A DNA stretch of 64,000 nt from a virus. The translations under genes were made by a program, and so were the position numbers. Below the pieces are notes generated by a model that had not been told where the DNA came from, did not search any database, and worked only from the letters and a program-made list of their open reading frames with translations. How positions within the stretch are numbered: position 1 is the stretch's first letter; each line of letters opens with the position of its first letter. The stretch spans positions 1 through 64,000 of the IMG/VR virus record IMGVR_UViG_3300035698_026680; one strand, 5' to 3'. This document shows positions 47,694-56,794 of the stretch, piece after piece.

Positions 47694-48452
47694 ATGAGTA
47701 AAATATTCGCAATATCCGATATTCATGGGTGCTATGATGAATTGATGGCTTTAATGAAAAAGCTACCCTTGAATCCAATAAAAGACAAAATGGTCTTTCT
47801 TGGTGACTATATTGATCGTGGTCATCAGTCAATGCAGGTAGTCAAGCAATTAATAAAATGGGATAAGAAGTATCCCCATTGGGAATTTCTCTATGGGAAC
47901 CACGAAGACCTGATGCTTGATGCTTTAGTCTATAAAGGTCGGATCTATCATTCCTACGATCTCTGGTACGGTCAGGGGGGCAAAGAAACAGCTAAGAGTT
48001 ACTTTCGTAAGAACATGAATAAATACGACATGGCTATTAGTCAACCGAAGGATCACATAAAATGGAAACATTTAGATTGGCTCAGAAAACGACCAATTTA
48101 TCACGAAACGGAGAAATACTTTTTTGTCCACGCTGCGGTTTTGCCAAATATAACCCTGGCGGAGTTCAAGCATCATATTGATAATAACGAAGCTCCTGTT
48201 AGGGGAGCGGCGATTTGGGCAAGAGAAGACTTTATTAATTGTAAATACGATTGGGGGAAAAAGATTATTTTTGGACACACCGCCAATAGTAGCAATCGAA
48301 AATGGGGAAAACCTTTTGAGCCGATTGTGATGGAAAACAAAATAGGAATAGATACGGCAGTTTGTCCAGGTCGATGCAATAAATTAACGGCAGTCGAATT
48401 GCCAATAGAAAAGTTTTACTTTCAGGAGTACATATGGAAAAACAAAATATAA
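47694..48452 (+). CDS. Metallophosphoesterase (lambda phosphatase-like)
   Basis: A 252-residue protein of the serine/threonine phosphatase superfamily. D9-I-H11-G12, G37-D-Y-I-D41-R-G43 and G68-N-H-E71 are the metal and catalytic motifs; HAAV and GHTAN follow. Size and motifs match phage PPP-type phosphatases such as lambda NinI. It may dephosphorylate proteins or nucleotides. Confidence 0.88.
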   Translation: MSKIFAISDIHGCYDELMALMKKLPLNPIKDKMVFLGDYIDRGHQSMQVVKQLIKWDKKYPHWEFLYGNHEDLMLDALVYKGRIYHSYDLWYGQGGKETAKSYFRKNMNKYDMAISQPKDHIKWKHLDWLRKRPIYHETEKYFFVHAAVLPNITLAEFKHHIDNNEAPVRGAAIWAREDFINCKYDWGKKIIFGHTANSSNRKWGKPFEPIVMENKIGIDTAVCPGRCNKLTAVELPIEKFYFQEYIWKNKI

Positions 48453-48805
48453 CTGTTTTCAAAATCAGAATAGATAGCATTAAAAAACACGCAATAGGTT
48501 TTGAGTTATTCTCAGGGGAAAGAGTCCAAGATACCTATGTTAATGTTTTGGCTAAAGGCGGCTATGGAGTTAAGGGAAGATTTCTACTTACTCCTAAACA
48601 ATTTGCCGATTTCGCCAATAGACTAATTGCCTATGTCTATCTCAGTCCCAAAGCTTTCAATGACGAAGAACTCTTTGTTCTCTGGGGATTGAGATTGAAT
48701 ATTTTTGATTGTGAAACACAACAGATGTCAGGGACTATTTTTACACATGAAAGACTAAGAAGAATCAAGGAAATATTAAAAACATTAAAAAATAAAAAGA
48801 CCTAA
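48434..48805 (+). CDS. Hypothetical protein
   Basis: A 123-residue protein with a beta-rich start (ITVFKIRIDSIKKHAIGFELF) and helical end. Overlaps the phosphatase gene by 19 bp. Function unknown. Confidence 0.65.
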   Translation: MEKQNITVFKIRIDSIKKHAIGFELFSGERVQDTYVNVLAKGGYGVKGRFLLTPKQFADFANRLIAYVYLSPKAFNDEELFVLWGLRLNIFDCETQQMSGTIFTHERLRRIKEILKTLKNKKT

Positions 48806-48814
48806 GGAGGCCAC

Positions 48815-49441
48815 ATGTCAGAAAATGAAGTAAAAGTAAAAGTAAAATATCCTTCTGATGAAGCGATAGTTTTAGACCCAAGGCTTATCAAGCAAGCTAA
48901 GGATTGGGAAGAAATTGTTAGTCTTTGGACTATTTCCAAAGAAATTGATATTAAAAATCAATGGATCAAGGGCGACATTATTAATCGGGCGATTGCTGTT
49001 CATGGAGAAGGCTGTCTAAAAAAGTTTGCCGAACAAGTCAACGAGTCGATTAGAACAATAGAGAATTATCGTAGAGTAGCAAGGGCATTTCCCGCATCAA
49101 TGAGGAATTTGAATATTAGTTGGACCCATTATCTTATTTCTTCTTACTCTGATTCTTATAATCGAAAACTAAAGAAGTTCGTTACTAGAAATCGGTTTGA
49201 CTGGCTTAGGAAAGCTCACGATAATAGCTGGTCTTGTCCCAGGCTAACACAAGAGATTAAAAAGTCTGGAGCAATAGTTGATAGGGGCGATGTCTTTAAC
49301 TATTACGAAGCCTATATCAAAAAGGTCAGACACGTCTTGCTTCATATCGAAAAAGACAAGCTTAAACCAGTAGAAAAGAAAAGGTTAATCGGTATATTAT
49401 TGCACGTCTATAACGAGTTCATGGTTTATCTTGCAAGCTGA
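48815..49441 (+). CDS. DNA-binding-like hypothetical protein
   Basis: A 208-residue helical protein. Residues about 50-95 (WIKGDIINRAIAVHGEGCLKK, then ESIRTIENYRRVARAFP) resemble a helix-turn-helix as found in phage and plasmid proteins of the ParB/DUF3102-like group. GGAGG precedes ATG. A regulator or partition-like role is possible. Confidence 0.65.
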   Translation: MSENEVKVKVKYPSDEAIVLDPRLIKQAKDWEEIVSLWTISKEIDIKNQWIKGDIINRAIAVHGEGCLKKFAEQVNESIRTIENYRRVARAFPASMRNLNISWTHYLISSYSDSYNRKLKKFVTRNRFDWLRKAHDNSWSCPRLTQEIKKSGAIVDRGDVFNYYEAYIKKVRHVLLHIEKDKLKPVEKKRLIGILLHVYNEFMVYLAS

Positions 49442-49449
49442 TTTCAGCG

Positions 49450-49478
49450 TTGATTTTAGCCTTGAAATAAGTTATAAT
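49450..49478 (+). promoter_or_regulatory. Promoter
   Basis: TTGATT, 17 bp, TATAAT, with AAGT immediately before the -10. It drives the recombination region starting at 49503. Confidence 0.75.
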
Positions 49479-49502
49479 TAATATAGAAAATTAGGAGAAT
49501 AA

Positions 49503-50546
49503 ATGGAAAAAAAATACGGTCTAAAACTTGTGGAAGAGTTAAAAAGCGGGAAGAGAAAGAAACTTAAACAAAGTGATACGATTCCCTTCAAATGCACTGC
49601 TTGTGGTAAATGCTGTTTTAACACTGATATTTTATTAAACGCTTACGACATAATTCGATTAAGACATGGGCTTGGAATTTCGACAAAAGAACTACTCCAG
49701 AAAAAATACATTTCTTTTCATATTGGGCCAAGTTCTGGCTTGCCAGTTGCTATGATTGAATTTCAGCAAGTAGACGAAAAACTGTTTCGATGTCCTTTTC
49801 TTTCTCCTGCAATAAGAGCGCAAGTAATAATGGAAGAATTGAAAAAGCTGAAAAAGGTAAAGAGCAAATCAGAAATGAAAAGACTAATGACGATTTTTAA
49901 AGAAAATCCAAGTCAAATAATGAAGGAAATTGGCAAAGTTAAAATTGAAAGATGGCTTTGCTCTGTTCATTCCGATCGACCAATTGTTTGTCGCTTTTAT
50001 CCAACGGGAAGAATTAAATCTGGTAAGAAAAACCAAGAAATTCGAGATTATGAAAACACCTTCTTTCTTCAAGATCCGCCAAAATATTGCAATGGATTCA
50101 AAACTAAGGAAAAACAGACCTTAAAAAAGTTTTTAAAAGATGCTAACTTCTATCAGTATGACGAAGGAAGTGCCAAGTTCTATGAAATCATAGAAAAGCT
50201 AGCTAAATCAGGCCTTTTTGCATCTACAAAAGAGAACAGTAAAAAGTTAGCGACCCATAAACCACTATTATCTGATGGTTCAAAAGTATTTTTCATTATT
50301 GCTAATATGCTCTACAACTTTGATTCCTTCATTTTTTTCTCGGAAGATAACTTGGTTCAAAGAACAATTACTGAAAAAGATCAGACACACGAAAATTTTA
50401 TGTATGTCCTTAGAAAAATAGAAATGATGATTAATTTGCTAATCAAAATTTATAAAACACAGGGCGGAGAAGCCGCCTTTGATCAATTTACAAACATGAT
50501 GCCTAACAAAGGGGGTGAATCGAACAATGGCAAAAGCCAAAACTAA
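49503..50546 (+). CDS. Larger YkgJ-type cysteine-cluster protein
   Basis: A 347-residue protein. CTACGKCC near residue 31, CPFL near 100 and CSVHSDRPIVCRFYP near 158 form the YkgJ cysteine pattern. The rest is helical and extends far beyond the usual family length. Its start is just past the promoter at 49450. Predicted metal or iron-sulfur binding; function unknown. Confidence 0.75.
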   Translation: MEKKYGLKLVEELKSGKRKKLKQSDTIPFKCTACGKCCFNTDILLNAYDIIRLRHGLGISTKELLQKKYISFHIGPSSGLPVAMIEFQQVDEKLFRCPFLSPAIRAQVIMEELKKLKKVKSKSEMKRLMTIFKENPSQIMKEIGKVKIERWLCSVHSDRPIVCRFYPTGRIKSGKKNQEIRDYENTFFLQDPPKYCNGFKTKEKQTLKKFLKDANFYQYDEGSAKFYEIIEKLAKSGLFASTKENSKKLATHKPLLSDGSKVFFIIANMLYNFDSFIFFSEDNLVQRTITEKDQTHENFMYVLRKIEMMINLLIKIYKTQGGEAAFDQFTNMMPNKGGESNNGKSQN

Positions 50547-51276
50547 AACTATGAGTAGTTTAACGAAAAAACTAAACGAACCTTTACCAAAAGAAGCTAT
50601 TAAGCAAAGAGAAGGTGGTCGTGGCATGATGCTCGATTACCTAGAAGGCTGGTGGGCGATTAAAAACGCTAACAAGCTTTTTGGTATTGATAATTGGAGT
50701 TACGAAGCTGTTTGGGAGAGATTAGAACACATCACTTTGCCTAATACAGCAAAGGGCAAAAAATCAGGTCTTTACACTGTTCCCGTGATTCTTAAAGTCA
50801 AAATTGGTGATAAAGAAGTAGTTAGAAGCGATATTGGAATGACGCAGTACTACGGAGAACAAGGTAAGGAAATGGCGATTAAAGGTTGTGTTACCGATGC
50901 TCTAAAGAGATGTCTTAGAACCTTTGGTGCTCAATTCGGATTGGAGCTTTACGACAAAGGAGATATTACTCCGCCAACTACCAGGGTTCAGGGTAGAAAG
51001 CCTTATTTATCTCAACAGCAATTAATGGAGCAGTTCAAAATGGATGTTAACCAAAAACCGCCAACTTGCCCTGATTGTCAGTCGGGAATGAAGTTAGTGC
51101 CGAGAAAAGACGGATCTAGTCTATTTTGGAGTTGTCCAAATTGGAGAAGTAAGGGTTGTAAGGGTTACAATGTCGATGATGTCGATATTGATGGAAACCT
51201 TACTCCAAAAAAAGGGGCTATTCCAAAAAAGCCCGTAAAAAAGGATGATGTCAAGACAGACGACATCCCATTCTAA
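50527..51276 (+). CDS. Rad52-type annealing protein with zinc ribbon and SSB-like tip
   Basis: A 249-residue protein starting at ATG 50527 after GGGGGTGA. Residues about 15-150 match the Rad52/Rad22 annealing domain (EGWWAIKNANKLFGIDNWSY, then CVTDALKRCLRTFGAQFG). Next comes a topoisomerase-type zinc ribbon (CPDC...CP...GC). The last residues are DDIPF, the same as the acidic tip of E. coli SSB. It should anneal strands and may recruit repair partners through the tip. Confidence 0.82.
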   Translation: MAKAKTKTMSSLTKKLNEPLPKEAIKQREGGRGMMLDYLEGWWAIKNANKLFGIDNWSYEAVWERLEHITLPNTAKGKKSGLYTVPVILKVKIGDKEVVRSDIGMTQYYGEQGKEMAIKGCVTDALKRCLRTFGAQFGLELYDKGDITPPTTRVQGRKPYLSQQQLMEQFKMDVNQKPPTCPDCQSGMKLVPRKDGSSLFWSCPNWRSKGCKGYNVDDVDIDGNLTPKKGAIPKKPVKKDDVKTDDIPF

Positions 51277-51285
51277 TTAAAAACT

Positions 51286-51315
51286 GGGGGGTTTGTTAAA
51301 ACTCACAAGCCCCCC
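51286..51315 (+). ncRNA. Strong GC-rich hairpin
   Basis: GGGGGGTTTGT (51286-51296) pairs with ACAAGCCCCCC (51305-51315) with an 8-nt loop. The sequence after it is TTGGATC, not a T-run. It lies 13 nt before the next gene and may attenuate transcription or protect the RNA. Confidence 0.6.
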
Positions 51316-51328
51316 TTGGATCATTACT

Positions 51329-51712
51329 ATGAAAAAAACACATAAACAACTATTCGAAATACTTATCAAATTTTTAGACGTTAAGTCATGGGATTTTATG
51401 GGGTGGAAGGAGAAAATGGTGTATTGGAGAGTTGGTAACTATTCAGCATCAGACTTACTTTCATTGATGATTTTATGCGATTTTGACTCCAAGGAAATAA
51501 TTTACGACCTTGCAACAATCCTAGGCCAGGAGGAAGTAAGGAAGTTGGTTTTTGGGGAAGAGATATTAGACATTGAAGAACTAGGATTTGAAGCAATTAC
51601 CGATAAGACAAAGACGGTATCTTTTAAATTTCACTCACTCGCTATGATTCTCACCGGCAACCCCATAGACTGGTTAAAATATGCAATCAGGTTTATTGAA
51701 GGGAAAAAATGA
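51329..51712 (+). CDS. Hypothetical protein
   Basis: A 127-residue protein. The frame opens earlier, but ATG 51329 starts just after the hairpin. Mostly helical (YSASDLLSLMILCDFDSKEI). No family is recognised. Confidence 0.65.
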   Translation: MKKTHKQLFEILIKFLDVKSWDFMGWKEKMVYWRVGNYSASDLLSLMILCDFDSKEIIYDLATILGQEEVRKLVFGEEILDIEELGFEAITDKTKTVSFKFHSLAMILTGNPIDWLKYAIRFIEGKK

Positions 51713-51891
51713 AAAAAATACTTGTCTATCGCCGAACAGTTATCTGGGAATTCAAATTCAAAAGATGCTTTAGATGCAAAAGAAGGGTTTGGCCTTTCGA
51801 AAAAAGGGCAAAATCAATAGTATTTTATAAACATAAAAAGAAGCGAAAAAGATTAACTTATTGTATTAAATGTTTAAAGGAGCTAGCATGA
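51709..51891 (+). CDS. Small zinc-finger-like protein
   Basis: A 60-residue basic protein with CFRCKRRV and YCIKCLKE, one zinc site. ATGA overlaps before and after. Confidence 0.65.
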   Translation: MKKILVYRRTVIWEFKFKRCFRCKRRVWPFEKRAKSIVFYKHKKKRKRLTYCIKCLKELA

Positions 51892-52646
51892 GAAATTATG
51901 ATTGCCAAGATTCACATAATGAAGGACAGTTCCCGGGGTTCCCAGAGAAGCTACAATATCAATCATGGCAATTTCCATCTATCATTAATGGTTTTGTTCA
52001 TTCGTTAACAGGGGCAGAATTTAAGGTTCTTTGGTACATTTTACGACACACTTTTGGATGGCAAAAAAACACCGATAGACTATCAATTTCACAGATACAA
52101 AAAGGAATTACTAAAAAAAACGGGGAAATTCTCGATAGTGGAACAGGCCTATCACGACCTAGCGTTATAAAATCAGCTAGTAATTTAGAAACAATGGGGT
52201 TTATTGAGACTAAAAAAGCCCCGGGGAAAGTAACTGTTTATACAGTTCGACTAGTAAAGAATTTTAACCAGACTAGTAAAAAAAGTTTACCAGTCGCTAG
52301 TAAAGAAATTTTACCCACAATAAATAATAATACAAAAAATAATAATACAAATATTCACGAACAAAAAATTCGTGTGTATAAAAGATTCCCAAAAGAGAAA
52401 CAACAATGCGTTCATAGACTTTGTTATCACTTAGAAGATTTGACTGGAACAAGAATCGTTAATTGGGGCAAGCAAGGAAAAGCGATGAGTGCAATGTTAA
52501 GAGCTGGTTTTACCGAAGAAGAAATTAAAAGAACAATCACTTATATGGCTAAAGGCGATGAATTTTTTAGCGATAAAGGTTTTGATCTCGTAACTGTAAG
52601 CAATAGCATTGGCCGTTATAAATCAATGTCAGAAAGGAAATTATGA
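51888..52646 (+). CDS. Phage replication initiation protein (O-like)
   Basis: A 252-residue protein from ATG 51888 after AAAGGAG. Residues about 28-110 form a winged-helix domain of the phage replication protein O type (LTGAEFKVLWYILRHTFGWQ, then TGLSRPSVIKSASNLETMG). The Asn-rich middle is a linker, followed by a helical C-terminus. It would recognise the origin and recruit a helicase loader. No origin repeat is obvious inside the gene. Confidence 0.75.
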   Translation: MRNYDCQDSHNEGQFPGFPEKLQYQSWQFPSIINGFVHSLTGAEFKVLWYILRHTFGWQKNTDRLSISQIQKGITKKNGEILDSGTGLSRPSVIKSASNLETMGFIETKKAPGKVTVYTVRLVKNFNQTSKKSLPVASKEILPTINNNTKNNNTNIHEQKIRVYKRFPKEKQQCVHRLCYHLEDLTGTRIVNWGKQGKAMSAMLRAGFTEEEIKRTITYMAKGDEFFSDKGFDLVTVSNSIGRYKSMSERKL

Positions 52647-52939
52647 AACTAACAAAAGAAGAAAGAAACCTTTTACTGTTTCTCGAATACACTGCAGTAG
52701 ATCAATGGGGCTGGGTCAAAGACATAAGACATTTAAACGCAGGAGATCTTGAGATTATGAAACAGTGGAATAAGTCTGGTTTTGTTTTATCAAAGCGAGC
52801 CCATAAAAGTAAAGGCAAGCTAACCCAACTCACCTATGTTGTTAAACTTTCTCCTGAAGCATGGGGGATGGCTCACAAGCTAAGGAGAGAAAAAGCAGAA
52901 AGACATATTCCAGAAAAATTTAATAAGGAGAAAATATGA
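52643..52939 (+). CDS. Winged-helix-like hypothetical protein
   Basis: A 98-residue basic protein coupled by ATGA to the O-like gene (LLLFLEYTAVDQWGWVKDI, later LTQLTYVVKLSPEAWGM). A small winged helix is plausible. It ends in an ATGA overlap with rtcB. Confidence 0.6.
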   Translation: MKLTKEERNLLLFLEYTAVDQWGWVKDIRHLNAGDLEIMKQWNKSGFVLSKRAHKSKGKLTQLTYVVKLSPEAWGMAHKLRREKAERHIPEKFNKEKI

Positions 52940-54117
52940 AAGTAATAAACAAAAAAAACTATAAAGTACCAGTTTTTAATTGGTGTCCAGAAATTGAAGA
53001 TGGTGCTATGGCTCAAATAGACAACTTGGCACAATTGCCATTTGTATTTAAAAGAATTTCAATAATGAGTGACTGCCATCAAGGGTACGGGATGCCTATT
53101 GGTGGAGTTATGGCCGCCGAAGGCGTAATAGTTCCAAATGCTGTCGGTGTCGATATTGGTTGCGGAATGTGTGCGGTCAAAAGCAATTTGCGAGCAATTG
53201 ATACCGATTTGCTTAAAAAGATAATGGGGGAGATTAGGAAAGTAATTCCTTTGGGATTTAATAAGCATGATAAAGAACAAGATATCAAATTAATGCCCGA
53301 CAATGAAGAATTAAAGCTAATAGTTTATCAAGAGTATAACAACGCCCTAAAATCTCTCGGCTCTCTCGGTGGTGGTAACCACTTTATCGAAATCCAAAAA
53401 GGCGACGATGGTCATATTTGGATTATGATTCATTCTGGAAGTAGAAACTTGGGGTTCAAGGTAGCCCAACACTACAACAAACTGGCGGTTGAATTAAACG
53501 AAAAATGGAAAAGCGAAGTTCCTAAGAGTTGGGGGTTAGCTTTTTTACCAGTGGATTCTCAGGAAGGTCAAGACTACATAAAAGAAATGCAATACTGTGT
53601 TGACTTTGCTTTGGCCAATCGCAAGTTGATGATGGAAAGAGTGAAGGGAATTGTTGCTAAGGTTATTCAGGAAAGTTGGATTGATGGAATAATATCTATT
53701 GGATTCGAGCCAATGATAAATATAGCCCACAACTATGCTTCTTTAGAGAATCACTTTGGGAAGAATGTATGGGTACATAGAAAAGGGGCCACAAAAGCGA
53801 CCAAGGGGTTAGTAGGCATAATTCCTGGCTCACAAGGGACTAAAAGCTATATTGTCGAAGGCTTGGGCAATAAAGAGTCGTTTATGTCTTGTTCTCATGG
53901 AGCGGGTAGAAAAATGAGTCGAAGCCAAGCAAGGAAAGAACTAAGCCTTGTGGAAGAACAATACAAAATGGAAGGTATTGTTCACGGGATCAGAAGCGCT
54001 CAAGACTTAGATGAAGCCCCAGGATCTTATAAAGACATTGGCAAAGTGATGGAAAATCAAAAAGACCTAGTTAAAATTTTAGTTGAGTTAACACCACTAG
54101 CTGTTATTAAAAGTTAA
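52936..54117 (+). CDS. rtcB: RtcB-type RNA ligase
   Basis: A 393-residue ligase that joins 2',3'-cyclic phosphate to 5'-OH RNA ends. Motifs: DCHQGYGMPIGGV near residue 46, VGVDIGCGM near 70 (metal Asp and Cys), GGGNHFIE, HSGSRN, GSQGT and the guanylylated histidine H321 in CSHGAGR. All key residues are present. In a phage with two tRNA clusters it may repair tRNAs cut by host anticodon nucleases, or join the interrupted tRNA at 60145. Confidence 0.93.
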   Translation: MKVINKKNYKVPVFNWCPEIEDGAMAQIDNLAQLPFVFKRISIMSDCHQGYGMPIGGVMAAEGVIVPNAVGVDIGCGMCAVKSNLRAIDTDLLKKIMGEIRKVIPLGFNKHDKEQDIKLMPDNEELKLIVYQEYNNALKSLGSLGGGNHFIEIQKGDDGHIWIMIHSGSRNLGFKVAQHYNKLAVELNEKWKSEVPKSWGLAFLPVDSQEGQDYIKEMQYCVDFALANRKLMMERVKGIVAKVIQESWIDGIISIGFEPMINIAHNYASLENHFGKNVWVHRKGATKATKGLVGIIPGSQGTKSYIVEGLGNKESFMSCSHGAGRKMSRSQARKELSLVEEQYKMEGIVHGIRSAQDLDEAPGSYKDIGKVMENQKDLVKILVELTPLAVIKS

Positions 54118-54126
54118 AGGAGAATT

Positions 54127-54564
54127 ATGTATAACCAAGGCCAACAATCAAACAGGGCTTTAAAGCAAGAAAAAGATAAACTTGAAATGCGGAAAACAAT
54201 GCTTGAAAGAACAACCGAAGTTACGACCTATCTGGCTTGGGGTCAATTACCACCATTAGAAAAGCTAAGGATTAAAAATGAATGGATTGCCTATTATGCA
54301 AAAGTTTCCCAAACTCAATCTTTTAAAGAGTTTATGGAAATGAGAGACGCTTACAAAGAAAACAAAATGGCCAGAGTAAAAGAATTGACTCTTAAAGCTA
54401 AGAAAAGAAGGGAAGATAAAAACTTTATGCCCAAACCACAAGATACTGATCCCTGGGAATTCTCTCATGGAGTGTGTGGAACCTATCAGGGTGTTTGCAA
54501 CCGAATTGAACAAATTAGTTTAAAGTTAACAGGAGTTAAAGATGTCCAAGAAATTTTTAAATAA
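54127..54564 (+). CDS. Hypothetical helical protein
   Basis: A 145-residue charged, helical protein (ALKQEKDKLEMRKTMLERT). A short GVCGTYQGVC motif stands near the C-terminus. No family is recognised. Confidence 0.65.
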   Translation: MYNQGQQSNRALKQEKDKLEMRKTMLERTTEVTTYLAWGQLPPLEKLRIKNEWIAYYAKVSQTQSFKEFMEMRDAYKENKMARVKELTLKAKKRREDKNFMPKPQDTDPWEFSHGVCGTYQGVCNRIEQISLKLTGVKDVQEIFK

Positions 54565-54694
54565 AGTTAATATTCTGAATCGCTGGGTAATAACCAGGAT
54601 TCCGGTAGGGAAAGATGCTGTTCCACTAAAGTGGCGAGTTAGCACTAGGTATAATATCTTAGGTTTTAAATTTATTATTTGGGAGTTAAAATGA
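54542..54694 (+). CDS. Small basic protein
   Basis: A 50-residue protein (MSKKFLNKVNILNRWVITRIP) with AGGAGTTAAAG before ATG, inside the end of the previous gene. ATGA overlap with the next. Confidence 0.6.
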   Translation: MSKKFLNKVNILNRWVITRIPVGKDAVPLKWRVSTRYNILGFKFIIWELK

Positions 54695-55149
54695 AAAAAA
54701 GAAAAAGTAAAATATTAAAAATCGCTCTCGTTTTTCTAATTCTTGGTCTATATGTAGATGTTCGAATGATGCGTAAAGGCGATGGTATTTGTGTTGGGAC
54801 TGCCAAACAAAGGACTTTTAACATTCAAGTTATCGTTCCTTTTAGACCCCAAAGAGAAATATTTTATTTTGGAGTCGGAAATAGACACTACAATCATAAT
54901 CGTTATACTACTTATTACATTGACAAAGAAAGAGTTGACGATGAAGGATCGCCTATTGTTTTAGGAAAAAAGACTATTGAAAATGGCTGTTCTGTAAGAT
55001 ACGAAGGAGAAGATAGAAGTTGGTTTGGCCGCCATGCTCATTATATTAATTTAAGACCCTTTAATCGAATCAGAGAAGACGGGATAGTTGATTGGCATTT
55101 TGACGAAAGATACATGACTCAAGAAGATTACAAGGAGTGGTACAAATAA
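54691..55149 (+). CDS. Membrane-anchored or secreted protein
   Basis: A 152-residue protein. The first 22 residues form a signal-type anchor (KILKIALVFLILGLYVDV). The rest is soluble, aromatic and beta-rich, rich in His and Tyr (VGNRHYNHNRYTTYY). It could be periplasmic or surface-exposed. Start ATG 54691 after GGAGTT. Confidence 0.65.
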   Translation: MKKRKSKILKIALVFLILGLYVDVRMMRKGDGICVGTAKQRTFNIQVIVPFRPQREIFYFGVGNRHYNHNRYTTYYIDKERVDDEGSPIVLGKKTIENGCSVRYEGEDRSWFGRHAHYINLRPFNRIREDGIVDWHFDERYMTQEDYKEWYK

Positions 55150-55505
55150 TGTACGGAAAAGTAGCTATCGACCAATTCGGATTGTTTATTTGCGAGTTTC
55201 CCGTTAGGGGGGCGAATGGCGAACTGGAAACTTGCAAGCATAGGGCCAAAGATCTAGTAAGGCATCTTAGAAGTCATGGAATAAGCTCCAAAGACTATAA
55301 AAAGATGCTCGGGCTAAATCGGAAGGAGTCGCTCCTTAGTGAAGAAACACTAAAAAGTCTCAGGAAGGCCAACATCAAGTACAAAAATTATGAGAATCTC
55401 GAAAAGGGCAAACCGTTTAGATTTAGAAAGGGCAGTTCCCATGCACAAAAGTATGATCGAAGCGAACAAACAAAAAAGAGATTACGGGGCTTGCGAAAAA
55501 AGTAA
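55149..55505 (+). CDS. MucR/Ros-like zinc-finger protein
   Basis: A 118-residue protein from ATG 55149. CEFPVRGANGELETCKHRAK followed by VRHLRSHGIS, then DYKKMLGLN, resembles the Ros/MucR finger region of bacterial and phage transcription regulators. Basic C-terminus (TKKRLRGLRKK). A regulatory DNA-binding role is likely. Confidence 0.6.
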   Translation: MYGKVAIDQFGLFICEFPVRGANGELETCKHRAKDLVRHLRSHGISSKDYKKMLGLNRKESLLSEETLKSLRKANIKYKNYENLEKGKPFRFRKGSSHAQKYDRSEQTKKRLRGLRKK

Positions 55506-55519
55506 AAAAAGATTATAAT
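55491..55519 (+). promoter_or_regulatory. Promoter before recA-region genes
   Basis: TTGCGA (55491-55496), 17 bp, TATAAT (55514-55519). It precedes the gene at 55540. Confidence 0.6.
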
Positions 55520-55539
55520 ATACTCAGAAAAGGAAAATT

Positions 55540-55824
55540 ATGAAAACAGAAGAAAAAGAGAAGAAATCCTACGATACGACCAACTTCCACATTTTTGTTT
55601 GGCTTTTAATGAACGATGTTCCCTTGATTAAAGTCTTTTGGGCCAGTGATAAATCGGGTGACAGAGATCAGGCACATTTTGTTTTTGAAGACTTCCCTAA
55701 AAGAAAAGAATTGATTGACAAGTTTTTTGAACAAAAGCAATTACAAAAGTGGATTATAACTACTCAGGAAGCTAAGTCTCGAATGTACGCCAATCGGACA
55801 CCTGTTGAATATGACCGTAAATAG
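55540..55824 (+). CDS. Hypothetical protein
   Basis: A 94-residue protein (TTNFHIFVWLLMNDVPLIKV, later RKELIDKFFEQKQLQKW). It resembles small phage proteins of DUF5659 type; this is tentative. It overlaps recA. Confidence 0.6.
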   Translation: MKTEEKEKKSYDTTNFHIFVWLLMNDVPLIKVFWASDKSGDRDQAHFVFEDFPKRKELIDKFFEQKQLQKWIITTQEAKSRMYANRTPVEYDRK

Positions 55825-56794
55825 CCTAGACAAAGTTGTTCTGAAATTAAACAAGAAATTCGGCCAAAACACTATCGGCAGGGTTAATGTAATGCCGGAT
55901 CTTAAAATCAAAAAGATTTCTTCTGGATCTCCCTATCTTGATTGGGCTCTTGGTGGTGGTTGGCCTTTAGGTAGGTCAATCGAACTATATGGCCCTGCTT
56001 CCGCAGGCAAATCTCTAACTGCTCTAAGAACCATTATCGAAGCTCAGAAATTAGGCAAAAGATGCGTTTATTTAGATGCTGAAAATACCTTCGATCCCGA
56101 CTTCGCTAAGTCAGTTGGCGTTGACACTGATAAGCTAGTTGTCTCTCAAATGACGGGGGGAGAAAATGTATTTGATACAATTAATCTTCTTTTAGAATCC
56201 GATGTTTCTATTATTGTTGTTGATACTGTGGCTTCATTACTTCCTGAATACGAAGAAAACGAAGAAACGGGGAAAATGACAATAGGCTTGCATGCTCGAT
56301 TGATGAGTAAGGCAATGAGAAAAATAACAGGGAAAGCTTCTAAAAACAAGACTCTCATTTTTTTCATTAATCAGATAAGAGAGAAAATAGGGGGCTATGG
56401 AAATCCTGAAATAACAACAGGTGGTAGAGCCTTAACATTTTATGCTTCGTTAAGAGTTGAAGTTAGGCGCGGTGAATTTTTAACTGAAGGCAAGAAAAAA
56501 ATCGGCCATCAAATCAAATTTAAGGTTACTAAATCTAAAATCGGCCAACCCTGGCGAAATGGCTACTTCTTATTTTACTGGCCTGACTCTCAAAATCCCA
56601 ATCTTGAATTATTTGATAATGCCGATGAGTTAGTCTCAATGTTGCTAATTCAAGGTAAAATTAAAAGGCGTGGGGCTTACTATGATGTTGTTGGTAAGAC
56701 TTTTCAGGGCAGAGAAGAATTAGAACAGGAAGTTAGAAGTAATCCAAAATTTAATAAAAAATTAACAGAGCTATGGAATCCACAGGACCAGTAA
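55811..56794 (+). CDS. recA: RecA recombinase
   Basis: A 327-residue RecA/UvsX-class protein. Walker A is G-P-A-S-A-G-K-S (61-68), the beta strand IIVVDTVASLLP is Walker B, and FINQIREKIGG with TTGGRAL follows. ATG 55811 is preferred to a TTG two codons earlier. It lacks the long acidic tail of cellular RecA. It should form filaments on single-stranded DNA for recombination and repair. Confidence 0.93.
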   Translation: MTVNSLDKVVLKLNKKFGQNTIGRVNVMPDLKIKKISSGSPYLDWALGGGWPLGRSIELYGPASAGKSLTALRTIIEAQKLGKRCVYLDAENTFDPDFAKSVGVDTDKLVVSQMTGGENVFDTINLLLESDVSIIVVDTVASLLPEYEENEETGKMTIGLHARLMSKAMRKITGKASKNKTLIFFINQIREKIGGYGNPEITTGGRALTFYASLRVEVRRGEFLTEGKKKIGHQIKFKVTKSKIGQPWRNGYFLFYWPDSQNPNLELFDNADELVSMLLIQGKIKRRGAYYDVVGKTFQGREELEQEVRSNPKFNKKLTELWNPQDQ

